Origin: Candidatus Woesearchaeota archaeon | GTDB taxonomy: Archaea; Nanobdellota; Nanobdellia; CSSed11-243R1 | NCBI GenBank assembly: GCA_007133845.1 | Contig: SLLY01000057.1 | Coordinates: forward strand, 1 to 8,296 | Length of the DNA: 8,296 nt | Direction: 5' to 3' | Shown here: in pieces, positions 1 through 6,272 of the stretch | How the letters are laid out: the number at the start of each line of letters is the position of its first letter | How positions within the stretch are numbered: the stretch's first letter is position 1 | The notes under the pieces: generated by a model | The model's database searches: none | What the model was told of the DNA's origin: nothing | The model's input: the letters and a program-made list of their open reading frames with translations, nothing else | Position numbers and translations under genes: made by a program

Positions 1-80
1 ATCAATTTTTTTTCTAATGCTCGTATTTTATTATAACTTTTATGTAAAGCACTAACTCCTTCTAATTCTATCCTTACCAT
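1..80 (-). CDS. Partial gene, N-terminal 26 codons only, unknown product
   Basis: An ATG at 80 opens a minus-strand reading frame that stays open to the window edge. It reads MVRIELEGVSALHKSYNKIR and continues with a Lys- and Leu-rich stretch. A TATA-like box lies centred about 26 bases upstream (102-110), the same spacing as for the surely real genes here, and this is the main reason to call it. The gene is divergent from the methyltransferase at 158. Too little is visible to name a family; the charged, helix-prone start could be cytoplasmic. Product unknown. Confidence 0.5.
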   Translation of the reverse strand, partial: MVRIELEGVSALHKSYNKIRALEKKL

Positions 81-101
81 ACTATTATTTTAAATTTGTA
101 G

Positions 102-110
102 AATATAAAC
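102..110 (-). promoter_or_regulatory. TATA box of the partial gene at 1-80
   Basis: On the minus strand this reads GTTTATATT, a good archaeal box A. Its centre is 26 bases before the ATG at 80, so transcription would start at or next to the start codon (leaderless). Confidence 0.5.
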
Positions 111-124
111 TTTTTTACATCAAT

Positions 125-134
125 AAATATTAAA
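125..134 (+). promoter_or_regulatory. Weak TATA-like box of the HemK2-type methyltransferase
   Basis: AAATATTAAA is centred about 28 bases before the ATG at 158. It is a poorer match than the other boxes in the window, and the local AT-richness offers alternatives, so the exact position is uncertain. Confidence 0.35.
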
Positions 135-157
135 ACTGTAAAATTATAAATTTATAC

Positions 158-685
158 ATGGTATATTTACCTGCGGAAGATTCATACTTATTAAAAAAAT
201 GGGTTGAGAAATTAGCTAAAGGAGATGTTCTCGATATGGGAACTGGAACAGGAATTCAAGCTTTTGCAGCTGCAAAAAAAGCAGATAAAGTTATTGCTGT
301 TGATGTGGATCCAAAAGCAATAGATTATTGTAACAATGCATTTCACACGTTTAAAAATGTAGAATTTAAAGAAAGTAAATTGTTCTCAAATGTGGATGGA
401 AAATTTGATATAATAATATTTAATCCCCCTTATTTGCCAGAATCCAAATATGATAAAGAAATAGATGTAACGGGAGGTAAATTTGGTTGGGAGACTATTG
501 AAAAATTTTTAAAAGAAGCTAAAAACTTTTTAAAAAAAAATGGTTCAATATTAATGGTTTTTTCATCATATACTGATAAAGATAAAGTTTTAGAGATTGC
601 AAAAAATAATGGATATAATTCTGAATTACTCCAAAAAAAACATATTTCTTTTGAAGATTTATACGTTTATGAATTTAAATTTTGA
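158..685 (+). CDS. HemK2/Mtq2-type protein-glutamine N5-methyltransferase (release factor aRF1 likely substrate)
   Basis: A 175-residue SAM-dependent class I methyltransferase. The N-terminal VYLPAEDSYLL (residues 2-12) matches the Y-x-P-A-E-D-S-x-L-L signature of the archaeal/eukaryotic HemK2 (Mtq2, N6AMT1) family. Motif I VLDMGTGTG is at 24-32, with acidic SAM-ribose residues near D49/D51. The catalytic NPPY that holds the target glutamine amide is at 89-92, followed by the family's GGKFG at 106-110. Unlike bacterial PrmC there is no extra N-terminal helical domain, as expected for this short family. By family knowledge it methylates the Gln of the GGQ motif in the class I release factor, acting with a Trm112-like activator; no Trm112 gene is in the window. 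Its last 19 bases overlap the 3' end of the convergent nucleotidyltransferase gene. The start follows the signature directly, so little sequence could lie upstream. Confidence 0.88.
   Translation: MVYLPAEDSYLLKKWVEKLAKGDVLDMGTGTGIQAFAAAKKADKVIAVDVDPKAIDYCNNAFHTFKNVEFKESKLFSNVDGKFDIIIFNPPYLPESKYDKEIDVTGGKFGWETIEKFLKEAKNFLKKNGSILMVFSSYTDKDKVLEIAKNNGYNSELLQKKHISFEDLYVYEFKF
633..640 (-). terminator. Poly-T terminator candidate for the nucleotidyltransferase gene
   Basis: On the minus strand this is a run of eight T, about 27 bases past the stop codon of the convergent gene at 667-1269 and inside the methyltransferase coding region. Archaeal termination commonly uses such U-tracts. In this AT-rich DNA the run may be fortuitous. 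Confidence 0.3.
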
Positions 686-1269
686 ATATATTTTTCAATC
701 AAATTAAATTCTGTTTGAAGTCCAAAATTTTTAATATTTTCATCTATTTTATCTGTTAAATTTTTATAATCATTTTTTTTAAATTCGTTATATAATTTAG
801 CCACATCCTTCAAATCTTTTTCTCTCGATTTATCTTGTCTATAAGATAATAATTTATTTATCACAAAAATAGCAGGAGAAACTACATATATATCCATTTT
901 TTTTGTACTTTTTATTTTTGAATCATAATCACACATTTCATCGATATCGAATTTTTTATGATCCATTCCGGAAATCCAATCAAAAAATTCAGCTTTAAAA
1001 TAATCACTCAACTCTATTGAAGCACCTGTAGGAGTTATTCTATCTCCAAATAATTTAGCATCGACAGCATAAAAATCTACATCATTTGTATATCTTTTTT
1101 CTTGAAGATCTATATCATATTTTTTTTCATAAACATCTAATGCATAACCACCTATTAGCACAATATCTGTTCTTTTTAAATTTGGAAAAAAATCTTCATT
1201 TTCAATTATTTTTTTATCTAATTCATTTCCAACTTTTTCAAGTACATCTTCTAAATCCATCCTTTTCAT
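667..1269 (-). CDS. AbiEii/MNT-like nucleotidyltransferase-fold protein
   Basis: A 200-residue protein with the hallmarks of the Pol-beta-type nucleotidyltransferase fold in its AbiEii/DUF6036-like branch. The helix-capping Gly-Gly is at G40-G41 (LIGGYAL). It is followed by R-x-T-x-D-x-D at 59-65 (RYTNDVD), giving the first two metal-binding Asp residues D63 and D65. The third is probably D126 in KKMDIYV. The C-terminal half has the usual K-L...R...(R/K)-x-K-D-L-x-D pattern (K139 to D155). Such proteins transfer nucleotides to RNA, protein or small substrates, and some are antitoxin/toxin partners. No HEPN protein or AbiEi-like partner sits beside it, so a toxin-antitoxin role is not supported here. 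The ATG at 1269 is preferred over the one at 1260 because the TATA box is 26 bases before it. Its 3' end overlaps the methyltransferase gene by 19 bases. The substrate is unknown. Confidence 0.72.
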   Translation of the reverse strand: MKRMDLEDVLEKVGNELDKKIIENEDFFPNLKRTDIVLIGGYALDVYEKKYDIDLQEKRYTNDVDFYAVDAKLFGDRITPTGASIELSDYFKAEFFDWISGMDHKKFDIDEMCDYDSKIKSTKKMDIYVVSPAIFVINKLLSYRQDKSREKDLKDVAKLYNEFKKNDYKNLTDKIDENIKNFGLQTEFNLIEKYIQNLNS

Positions 1270-1290
1270 ACCACTAATTAGTAATAAATA

Positions 1291-1300
1291 CTTTATAAAG
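1291..1300 (-). promoter_or_regulatory. TATA box of the nucleotidyltransferase gene
   Basis: The perfect palindrome CTTTATAAAG is centred 26-27 bases before the ATG at 1269. This fits a leaderless transcript and favours this start over the in-frame ATG at 1260. It lies in the 47-base gap after the membrane protein gene. Confidence 0.55.
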
Positions 1301-1316
1301 ATTTCTATGATGTAAA

Positions 1317-2069
1317 TTAATTAAATATTAAATCAGGAATGTATCCGCTTACAGAAACTAAATAATATCCCATCGCAAGTGAAATAAAAGCACTTATTGC
1401 TGCAGCTCCAAAAATTATCATTTCAAGACCTTCCTGATTTAATTTTATATTTTTGGTTTTAATTAAATAAATTGGAAGTATTATTGCGACAGTGATTAAG
1501 CTATATCTTAAAACATTACCCGAAATTGCTAAAAAACAACTTATTACACCCGTTGCTGAACCTGCAAAAGTTGTGACAAATATATCTAATAATCTATTTT
1601 CAGTCTTTTTTACTTTATTTGATTTTTTCTTTCTCACTTCCTCCCTAGAAAAATAATAAATGCTTCCAATTGCTCCAGAAATCATTAAAATTCCTGCATA
1701 CATTATCCAGTGTGAAAAATATTCATCCATGTGGTATATTCTTTCCATTACTTTTTCAACGTTCATTTCAAAGCCGTGTTCGCCCAAACCACTTATTAGA
1801 TTATTTATTGCATCTGCACTATAATGAAATCCAATTGCAGTAGAAAATAGAGCAATTCCACCTATAAAAAGTGCTAATAAATAAGTTTGTTTTTTACTTT
1901 CAAAATTTATATCGAACAAAAACAATACTAAAAAAAAGAAAGTTATTGAAAAACCTATTGGAAAAATTACTGTAGCCCCTATTTTTGTATATTCTGAAAA
2001 ACCAAGGAAAAAAAGTACTAGTAATATTTGAGCACATATCAAAATAGCTGTTTTGGTTATTTTTTCCAT
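1317..2069 (-). CDS. Seven-helix membrane protein of unknown function
   Basis: A 250-residue protein with about seven predicted membrane helices, at roughly 6-27, 32-52, 62-80, 121-140, 160-182, 187-204 and 215-240. The loop of about 40 residues between helices 3 and 4 is unusual. It holds HYSADAINNL (82-91) and HMDEYFSHW (113-121), giving clustered H82, D86, H98, H113, D115, E116 and H120 beside the membrane. Such His/Asp/Glu clustering suggests metal binding or a membrane-embedded hydrolase-like site, but I cannot match it to a named family with confidence. A basic stretch, RKKKSNKVKK (146-155), between helices 4 and 5 is probably cytoplasmic under the positive-inside rule. The gene starts 41 bases after the YchF-like gene and has its own TATA-like box. 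Function unknown. Confidence 0.75.
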   Translation of the reverse strand: MEKITKTAILICAQILLVLFFLGFSEYTKIGATVIFPIGFSITFFFLVLFLFDINFESKKQTYLLALFIGGIALFSTAIGFHYSADAINNLISGLGEHGFEMNVEKVMERIYHMDEYFSHWIMYAGILMISGAIGSIYYFSREEVRKKKSNKVKKTENRLLDIFVTTFAGSATGVISCFLAISGNVLRYSLITVAIILPIYLIKTKNIKLNQEGLEMIIFGAAAISAFISLAMGYYLVSVSGYIPDLIFN

Positions 2070-2090
2070 TTTATTTTCAAGAGTTATTCA

Positions 2091-2100
2091 TTTTTTAAAT
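2091..2100 (-). promoter_or_regulatory. TATA-like box of the membrane protein gene
   Basis: ATTTAAAAAA on the minus strand is centred 26-27 bases before the ATG at 2069, inside the 41-base gap after the YchF-like gene. It suggests independent leaderless transcription, though read-through from upstream is also possible. Confidence 0.4.
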
Positions 2101-2110
2101 TTTTTTCGAA

Positions 2111-3289
2111 TTAATTACTAGTTAATATTTTAATTATATCTCCATCTTTTAAATTTGTCTCTTTTCCTATCCTTCTTTTTGTTTTACAATCTATAGCACC
2201 TATAAATTTTTCACCTATTTCACTATGTATCTTATACGCTAAATCCAATGCACTTGAATCTTTTGGGATTAAAAATGCATCTGGAAGAATTCTACCTTTT
2301 TTATCCACGAATTTTTTTTCATCTTCAACAGGATATACAACAATATATTTTAGTACATCCAAAACTGCTTTATTTATACATTGTTGAACTCCTGTATCAC
2401 TCAAAACTTTTAATATTTTTTTATTTATGAATTCTAATGCTTTTTCTTGTTTTTTAGAAATTTCTTTTAAAATAGAAAAATTATCTTCGCCAGGAATGTA
2501 TTTTATAAAATTTTTATTAGATGCCTCCCTTAAAACTAATTCGGATTCGGCGGAAACCGGGATGAAAATATCTTCTGGATATTTTTTTTTGAGTTTCTTT
2601 AAATTTTCTCTAGCTATTTTTAAATCACATTTATTAGCACAAATAACTATAGGTTTAGATTCATTTCTCAATCCTATTGCAAATTTAAGAAATTTTTCTT
2701 TATCCCAATTAGAAATATCTGAAATTTTTAAATTGCTAATTTTTAATGTTTTAGAAATGTGTTCTTTTTTTATTTTTAGTCCAGATAATACATCCACCAA
2801 GTCATTTAAATTAAATTTTTGTTTTTTATCTTTAAAGTGTTTTATTAGAATTTTTTGAAGCCAAAAATCAAACTCCTCTTTTAAAAATAATAAATCTTCG
2901 GATGGGTCTCTATTGCCTGGTGTTATTTGATTCCCTTTTTCGTCCGTTGAGCCTGCTGTATCTAATACATGAATTAAACAATCAGCCCTTCTTAAATCAT
3001 CTAAAAATTTATTTCCAAGTCCCTTACCTAAATGTGCTCCTGGAATTAAACCCGCAACATCTAATATCTCAAAAGGCACGAAACGATTTCCCTCTATACA
3101 AGGAGAATTATTTGGATTACATTTTATTTTTAATTTTTTGCAAGGACATTCTGTTTTTACATATGCAATTGCTTTATTTGGCTCTATTGTTACAAAAGGG
3201 TGTGGTCCTATTTGAGCAGGTGCTAAAGTTGAAGCTCTAAAAAAAGTTGATTTACCAACATTAGCCTTACCTACAACACCTACTAACAT
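2111..3289 (-). CDS. YchF/OBG-family translation-associated GTPase, archaeal type with cysteine insert and TGS domain
   Basis: A 392-residue P-loop GTPase starting almost directly with the G1 loop GKANVGKST (7-15). A four-cysteine insert, C48, C50, C57 and C64 (ECPCKK...KCNPNNSPC), is typical of the archaeal members and looks like a small metal-binding knuckle. G3 is DVAG (77-80), followed by the family's GLGNKFLDDLR (90-100). G4 is NKCD (219-222), a regular guanine-specific N-K-x-D rather than the altered motif that makes bacterial YchF an ATPase, and a G5-like SAE follows at 246-248. The C-terminal 75 or so residues form a TGS domain, ending in LKDGDIIKI. Family members bind ribosomes and are implicated in translation control. 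Length is normal for the archaeal group, often annotated as redox-regulated ATPase YchF. It follows TFB with a 30-base gap, but has its own TATA box. The ribosome role is family knowledge, not visible here. Confidence 0.88.
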   Translation of the reverse strand: MLVGVVGKANVGKSTFFRASTLAPAQIGPHPFVTIEPNKAIAYVKTECPCKKLKIKCNPNNSPCIEGNRFVPFEILDVAGLIPGAHLGKGLGNKFLDDLRRADCLIHVLDTAGSTDEKGNQITPGNRDPSEDLLFLKEEFDFWLQKILIKHFKDKKQKFNLNDLVDVLSGLKIKKEHISKTLKISNLKISDISNWDKEKFLKFAIGLRNESKPIVICANKCDLKIARENLKKLKKKYPEDIFIPVSAESELVLREASNKNFIKYIPGEDNFSILKEISKKQEKALEFINKKILKVLSDTGVQQCINKAVLDVLKYIVVYPVEDEKKFVDKKGRILPDAFLIPKDSSALDLAYKIHSEIGEKFIGAIDCKTKRRIGKETNLKDGDIIKILTSN

Positions 3290-3304
3290 AAAAAATAAAA
3301 TAAA
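3290..3304 (-). terminator. T-rich tract after TFB
   Basis: The minus strand reads about TTTATTTTATTTTTT, beginning some 16 bases past the TFB stop codon. It could serve as the U-rich terminator for TFB, and it also forms the region between the TATA box and the start of the YchF-like gene. Low certainty because of base composition. Confidence 0.28.
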
Positions 3305-3310
3305 TTGTTT

Positions 3311-3320
3311 TTTATTAAAT
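3311..3320 (-). promoter_or_regulatory. TATA box of the YchF-like gene
   Basis: ATTTAATAAA on the minus strand is centred 26-27 bases before the ATG at 3289. It touches the last base of the TFB stop codon. Leaderless spacing. Confidence 0.45.
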
Positions 3321-4066
3321 TAATTGTCTAGAAAATCTTTATATCTATTTCTAATAGTAACTTCAGTAACTCCTGCAGCCTCAGCTATATCTTTTTGAAG
3401 TATATTTTGATTTAATTGAACTGATGCATAGTATATTGCCCCCGCCGCACTACCCTTTGGAGAACTGTGTCTATCTTGTTTTTTAAGAAGTTCCATAGCT
3501 GCATCTTTTACTTCATGACTAAAATCAGCTTTATTGCATATATGCGTCACAAAATTTGAGGCTTCCAATAGAGGTAATGGTTCTAAATTTAAAACATTTA
3601 TAATTTTTTTACACATGTTGATTGTAGTTTTTTTGTTACATTTAAATTCTTTTCCAACTTCTTTTGCATCTATAAGATATTCATTTATTCTTGATGAATA
3701 ATAAATAACACCTGCTTGCAACTCTTCTATTTTATGTCCTCTCATATCTTTATTTCTAACTTTTTTATATAGATTTATTGCCGTTTCCTTGACTGTTTTC
3801 GGGATATTTTCATTTCTTGAAAAATAAGATTCTATATCATATAGTTCATCCAAAACTTTTTCACTTTCTAATCCAGATATATCGTTATGCAATTTTATAA
3901 TTTTTTCAAGTTCAGAAAATTTTTCATTTGGTTGTATAACACTTCCTAAATTATTTGTTTTTTTATTATTGGAATTTCTATACTCAATTTGAACTAAACC
4001 ACAATTCCAACATATGGTTTCTCCATCAAGTTCTTCTATTTTATCTGAGCCACATTCACAAATCAT
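3320..4066 (-). CDS. tfb: Transcription initiation factor TFB (TFIIB homologue), shortened and divergent
   Basis: A 248-residue TFB counted from the ATG at 4066. This start is chosen over the in-frame ATG at 4129 because a strong TATA box lies 25-26 bases before it and the zinc ribbon then begins at residue 3, as in many TFBs. The ribbon is C3-x-C5...C19-x2-C22; the first pair is C-x-C instead of the usual C-x2-C. The B-reader/linker that follows (about 30-50) is short and lacks the usual G-P-E-W-R core. Two cyclin-like repeats follow, roughly 70-163 and 168-246. The second ends in an excellent BRE-reading helix-turn-helix, IAEAAGVTEVTIRNRYKDF (227-245). TFB bridges TBP-bound promoters and RNA polymerase. 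The gene is divergent from ABCE1 and is followed by the YchF-like gene. It may be the sole TFB or a paralogue; the window cannot decide. Confidence 0.88.
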   Translation of the reverse strand: MICECGSDKIEELDGETICWNCGLVQIEYRNSNNKKTNNLGSVIQPNEKFSELEKIIKLHNDISGLESEKVLDELYDIESYFSRNENIPKTVKETAINLYKKVRNKDMRGHKIEELQAGVIYYSSRINEYLIDAKEVGKEFKCNKKTTINMCKKIINVLNLEPLPLLEASNFVTHICNKADFSHEVKDAAMELLKKQDRHSSPKGSAAGAIYYASVQLNQNILQKDIAEAAGVTEVTIRNRYKDFLDN

Positions 4067-4087
4067 AAAAATGTAATCCAAAAGTGG

Positions 4088-4095
4088 TATATAAA
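4088..4095 (-). promoter_or_regulatory. TATA box (with BRE-like upstream) of TFB
   Basis: TTTATATA on the minus strand is preceded by a purine-rich GAAAACA that fits a BRE. Its centre is 25-26 bases before the ATG at 4066, which fixes this ATG as the start of a leaderless TFB mRNA. The alternative ATG at 4129 would lie upstream of the promoter. Confidence 0.65.
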
Positions 4096-4140
4096 TGTTT
4101 TCATGACTAAAAATAAAACTGCAATTCAAAAACCCTTACA

Positions 4141-4151
4141 TTTATTTATAT
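4141..4151 (+). promoter_or_regulatory. TATA box of ABCE1
   Basis: TTTATTTATAT is centred about 25 bases before the ATG at 4171. The more upstream in-frame ATG at 4150 overlaps the box itself and so would not be on the transcript. This decides the ABCE1 start. Confidence 0.6.
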
Positions 4152-4170
4152 GTTTATTTTATTAATTTCT

Positions 4171-5943
4171 ATGAGAATAGCTGTAATTAATAAAGAGGAT
4201 TGTATTGCACCCGAAAATTGCACTCATATTTGTAAAAAAGTTTGTCCGGTAAATCGGGCAGGAAAAGAATGCATACAAATTGGAGATGAAGAAAAACCAA
4301 TAATATCTGAAGAACTTTGTGTTGGTTGTGGAATATGTGTTAAAAAGTGTCCTGCTAAATGTATAAATATATTAAATCTTCCGGAAGAATTACGTTCTCA
4401 AGCTTTACATAGATATACTGAAAATGGATTTAAACTTTTTAGAAATATAATACCTAAATTTGGAAGTGCCGTAGGTGTTTTGGGTCCTAATGGTATTGGA
4501 AAAACCACTGCAATATCTATACTTGCAGGAATTCACTATCCAAATTTGGGTGATCCTGGAAAAAAACCACCAGAGAAAGATATTTTAAATTTTTTTAAGG
4601 GGACAGAAGCCCAAAAATATTTTGAACAGCTTTTTAAAAATAAAATAAAGTTAGCATACAAACCTCAATATGTGGATTCTATTCCAAAAGAGTTTGATGG
4701 AACTGTTAGGGAATTGTTGGAAAAAGTTGATGAGAAAAAAGAACTTGAAAAATGGGCAAAAGAATTTGAAATAGATAAAATACTCGATAGAAAAATTAAT
4801 CAGATTTCAGGAGGAGAGCTTCAGAGAGTTGCAATAACTGCTACTATTTTGAAAGATGCGAATGTCTTATTTTTCGATGAACCCTCCTCGTATTTGGACA
4901 TAAAACAAAGATTGAAAGCAGCAAAATTAATACATGAATTGATTGATGAAGATAAAAGTATAAACATTATTGAACATGATTTAATTGTTTTGGATTATTT
5001 GTCTGAGATATTGCATATAATGTATGGTAAAAGAGGAGTGTATGGAGTAGTATCACACCCTATGTCCGCAAGAGAAGGTATAAATACATATTTATCTGGG
5101 TATTTAAAAGATGAAAATGTAAGATTTAGAGATCATTTTGTAGAATTTGAAGTTAAAGCCCCTACAAAAACTCAAACAAGAGAAATTTTAACCGAGTGGA
5201 GTGATATGAAAAAAAAGATGGGGGATTTCGAATTAAATATTTTATCTGGTAAGATACAAGCTAAAGAAATTATAGGTGTACTTGGTGAAAATGGAACAGG
5301 AAAAACAACTTTTGCTAAAATACTTGCTGGTGAAATAAAACCAGATTCAGGAAGTATTAATAAAAAAATTGTAATATCTTATAAACCCCAATATATAGAT
5401 GCAAAATCAGATAAAACAGTAAGTGAATTATTAAGTTCTATAACCAAAAAATTTGGAACTGATGCATATAAAATAGAAATTATAAAACCCCTCCAGATTG
5501 ATTATTTACTCAACAAAAAAATTAATTCTTTAAGTGGGGGAGAATTGCAGAGAATAGCTATAGCTGCATGCCTTTCAAAAGAAGCAGATATATATCTTTT
5601 TGATGAACCTTCTGCTTATTTAGATATAGAACAAAGACTTAATGTTGCAAAAAAAATAAGAGAAATTGTAAAAAATAGAAATAGTTCGGCAATTGTTATT
5701 GAACATGACATTTTATTTTTGGATTATTTATCCGAAAAAATGATGGTTTTTAAGGGAGAGCCTTCTTTAAAAGGAGAGACCATCGGTCCTGTTGATATGA
5801 AAACAGGAATGAATACATTTCTAAAAGAAGTTAATATAACTATGAGACGTGATGGACAAACAAAAAGACCTAGAATAAATAAAGAAAACTCAGTAAAAGA
5901 CAAAGAACAAAAAGAAAAAAATGAATATTATTACACTTTATAG
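4171..5943 (+). CDS. ABCE1 (RNase L inhibitor) ribosome-recycling ATPase
   Basis: A 590-residue soluble twin-ATPase counted from the ATG at 4171; family proteins begin at this MRIAVIN, and the ATG at 4150 lies in the TATA box. The N-terminal domain (1-70) carries two [4Fe-4S] sites: C11, C17, C21, C25 and C34, then ferredoxin-like C50-x2-C53-x2-C56-x3-C60-P, plus an extra C64. ATPase 1 has Walker A GPNGIGKTT (105-113), signature SGGELQR (213-219), Walker B VLFFDEP (232-238) and switch H269. ATPase 2 has GENGTGKTT (372-380), LSGGELQR (454-461), IYLFDEP (474-480) and H512. A hinge follows each half, and the C-terminus ends in the family's RPRIN...EYYY pattern. With aRF1 and Pelota it splits ribosomes after termination or rescue. 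It shares a divergent promoter region with TFB and its 3' end overlaps the RHH gene by 13 bases. All key residues are present. Confidence 0.97.
   Translation: MRIAVINKEDCIAPENCTHICKKVCPVNRAGKECIQIGDEEKPIISEELCVGCGICVKKCPAKCINILNLPEELRSQALHRYTENGFKLFRNIIPKFGSAVGVLGPNGIGKTTAISILAGIHYPNLGDPGKKPPEKDILNFFKGTEAQKYFEQLFKNKIKLAYKPQYVDSIPKEFDGTVRELLEKVDEKKELEKWAKEFEIDKILDRKINQISGGELQRVAITATILKDANVLFFDEPSSYLDIKQRLKAAKLIHELIDEDKSINIIEHDLIVLDYLSEILHIMYGKRGVYGVVSHPMSAREGINTYLSGYLKDENVRFRDHFVEFEVKAPTKTQTREILTEWSDMKKKMGDFELNILSGKIQAKEIIGVLGENGTGKTTFAKILAGEIKPDSGSINKKIVISYKPQYIDAKSDKTVSELLSSITKKFGTDAYKIEIIKPLQIDYLLNKKINSLSGGELQRIAIAACLSKEADIYLFDEPSAYLDIEQRLNVAKKIREIVKNRNSSAIVIEHDILFLDYLSEKMMVFKGEPSLKGETIGPVDMKTGMNTFLKEVNITMRRDGQTKRPRINKENSVKDKEQKEKNEYYYTL
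5911..5921 (-). terminator. Poly-T terminator candidate for the tandem RHH gene
   Basis: The minus strand carries TTTTTTTCTTT starting about ten bases past the RHH stop codon. It lies within the last codons of ABCE1, which on the plus strand are Lys/Glu-rich. Confidence 0.35.
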
Positions 5944-6272
5944 TCGTCTAATTTTTTTTGATTCACATCTATTTTAGTTTCAGCTTTATATCCTATTCTC
6001 AATAAATCTCTTAGACCTTCTTCTAATGACACATACTCTCCATAAGATATTTTTTCAATTATATATTTTGAAATAGTAGAGGGTATTTCTATTTTAGTTT
6101 CAATTCCTCTCCCACTTTTCTCTTTTTTCATAAGATTATTGTAGAATCTAAATGATTCTCTCACTGCTTCAGATTTATTTTTAAATTCGCCCCTATCGAT
6201 TAATTGATCTAATGTTTCTTCATCTTCTTTACTTAATCTCAAACTAATTTTTGAATCTGTATCATTTGACAT
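5931..6272 (-). CDS. Tandem ribbon-helix-helix DNA-binding protein, putative autoregulator
   Basis: A 113-residue protein that looks like two RHH (CopG/MetJ-type) units in one chain. Unit 1 is a strand KISLRLS (8-14), helix EDEETLDQLIDRG (16-28) and a second helix after NKSEAVRESFRFY (32-44), the classic short-turn K-S-E-A-V-R. Unit 2 is a strand TKIEIPS (59-65), helix ISKYIIEKISYGE (67-79) and helix SLEEGLRDLLRIGYK (82-96). RHH proteins normally dimerise so that two strands pair in the DNA major groove; here a single chain could form that pair, or unit 2 could serve oligomerisation. An inverted-repeat cluster overlaps its own start region, suggesting negative autoregulation. No toxin gene lies beside it, so an antitoxin role is not favoured. 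The gene upstream on the same strand is the permease-methyltransferase fusion, which it could control. Confidence 0.75.
   Translation of the reverse strand: MSNDTDSKISLRLSKEDEETLDQLIDRGEFKNKSEAVRESFRFYNNLMKKEKSGRGIETKIEIPSTISKYIIEKISYGEYVSLEEGLRDLLRIGYKAETKIDVNQKKLDDYKV
5952..5959 (+). terminator. Poly-T terminator candidate for ABCE1
   Basis: A run of eight T begins nine bases after the ABCE1 stop codon. It falls inside the convergent RHH coding sequence, where it encodes Lys/Asn-type codons on the other strand. It is a plausible archaeal U-tract terminator. Confidence 0.4.

Noticed and set aside
1..80. Weak likeness of the partial N-terminus to the first strand of ABC transporter ATPases
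   Set aside because: The match is a few residues, the spacing is off, and no Walker A is in the window.
1086..1277. Small 63-codon plus-strand frame rich in Phe, His and Leu
   Set aside because: Antisense to the nucleotidyltransferase coding region, with no family motif or neighbouring signal.
667..2069. Membrane protein plus nucleotidyltransferase as a toxin-antitoxin or phage defence pair
   Set aside because: Each has its own TATA-like box, the gap is 47 bases, and neither matches a known pair; proximity alone is not enough.
2427..2858. Open 143-codon plus-strand frame opposite the YchF-like gene
   Set aside because: It lies wholly within a well-supported gene on the other strand and shows only antisense-like Phe/Leu/Ser-rich composition; no promoter or family motif.
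2902..3240. Open 112-codon plus-strand frame opposite the P-loop end of the YchF-like gene
   Set aside because: Antisense of conserved GTPase motifs; hydrophobic sequence is a by-product of the opposite strand.
4909..5640. Repeated protein segments in ABCE1 (EHD...LDYLSE and SYLD/AYLD)
   Set aside because: These are the expected paired motifs of the two ATPase halves, not a recent DNA repeat.
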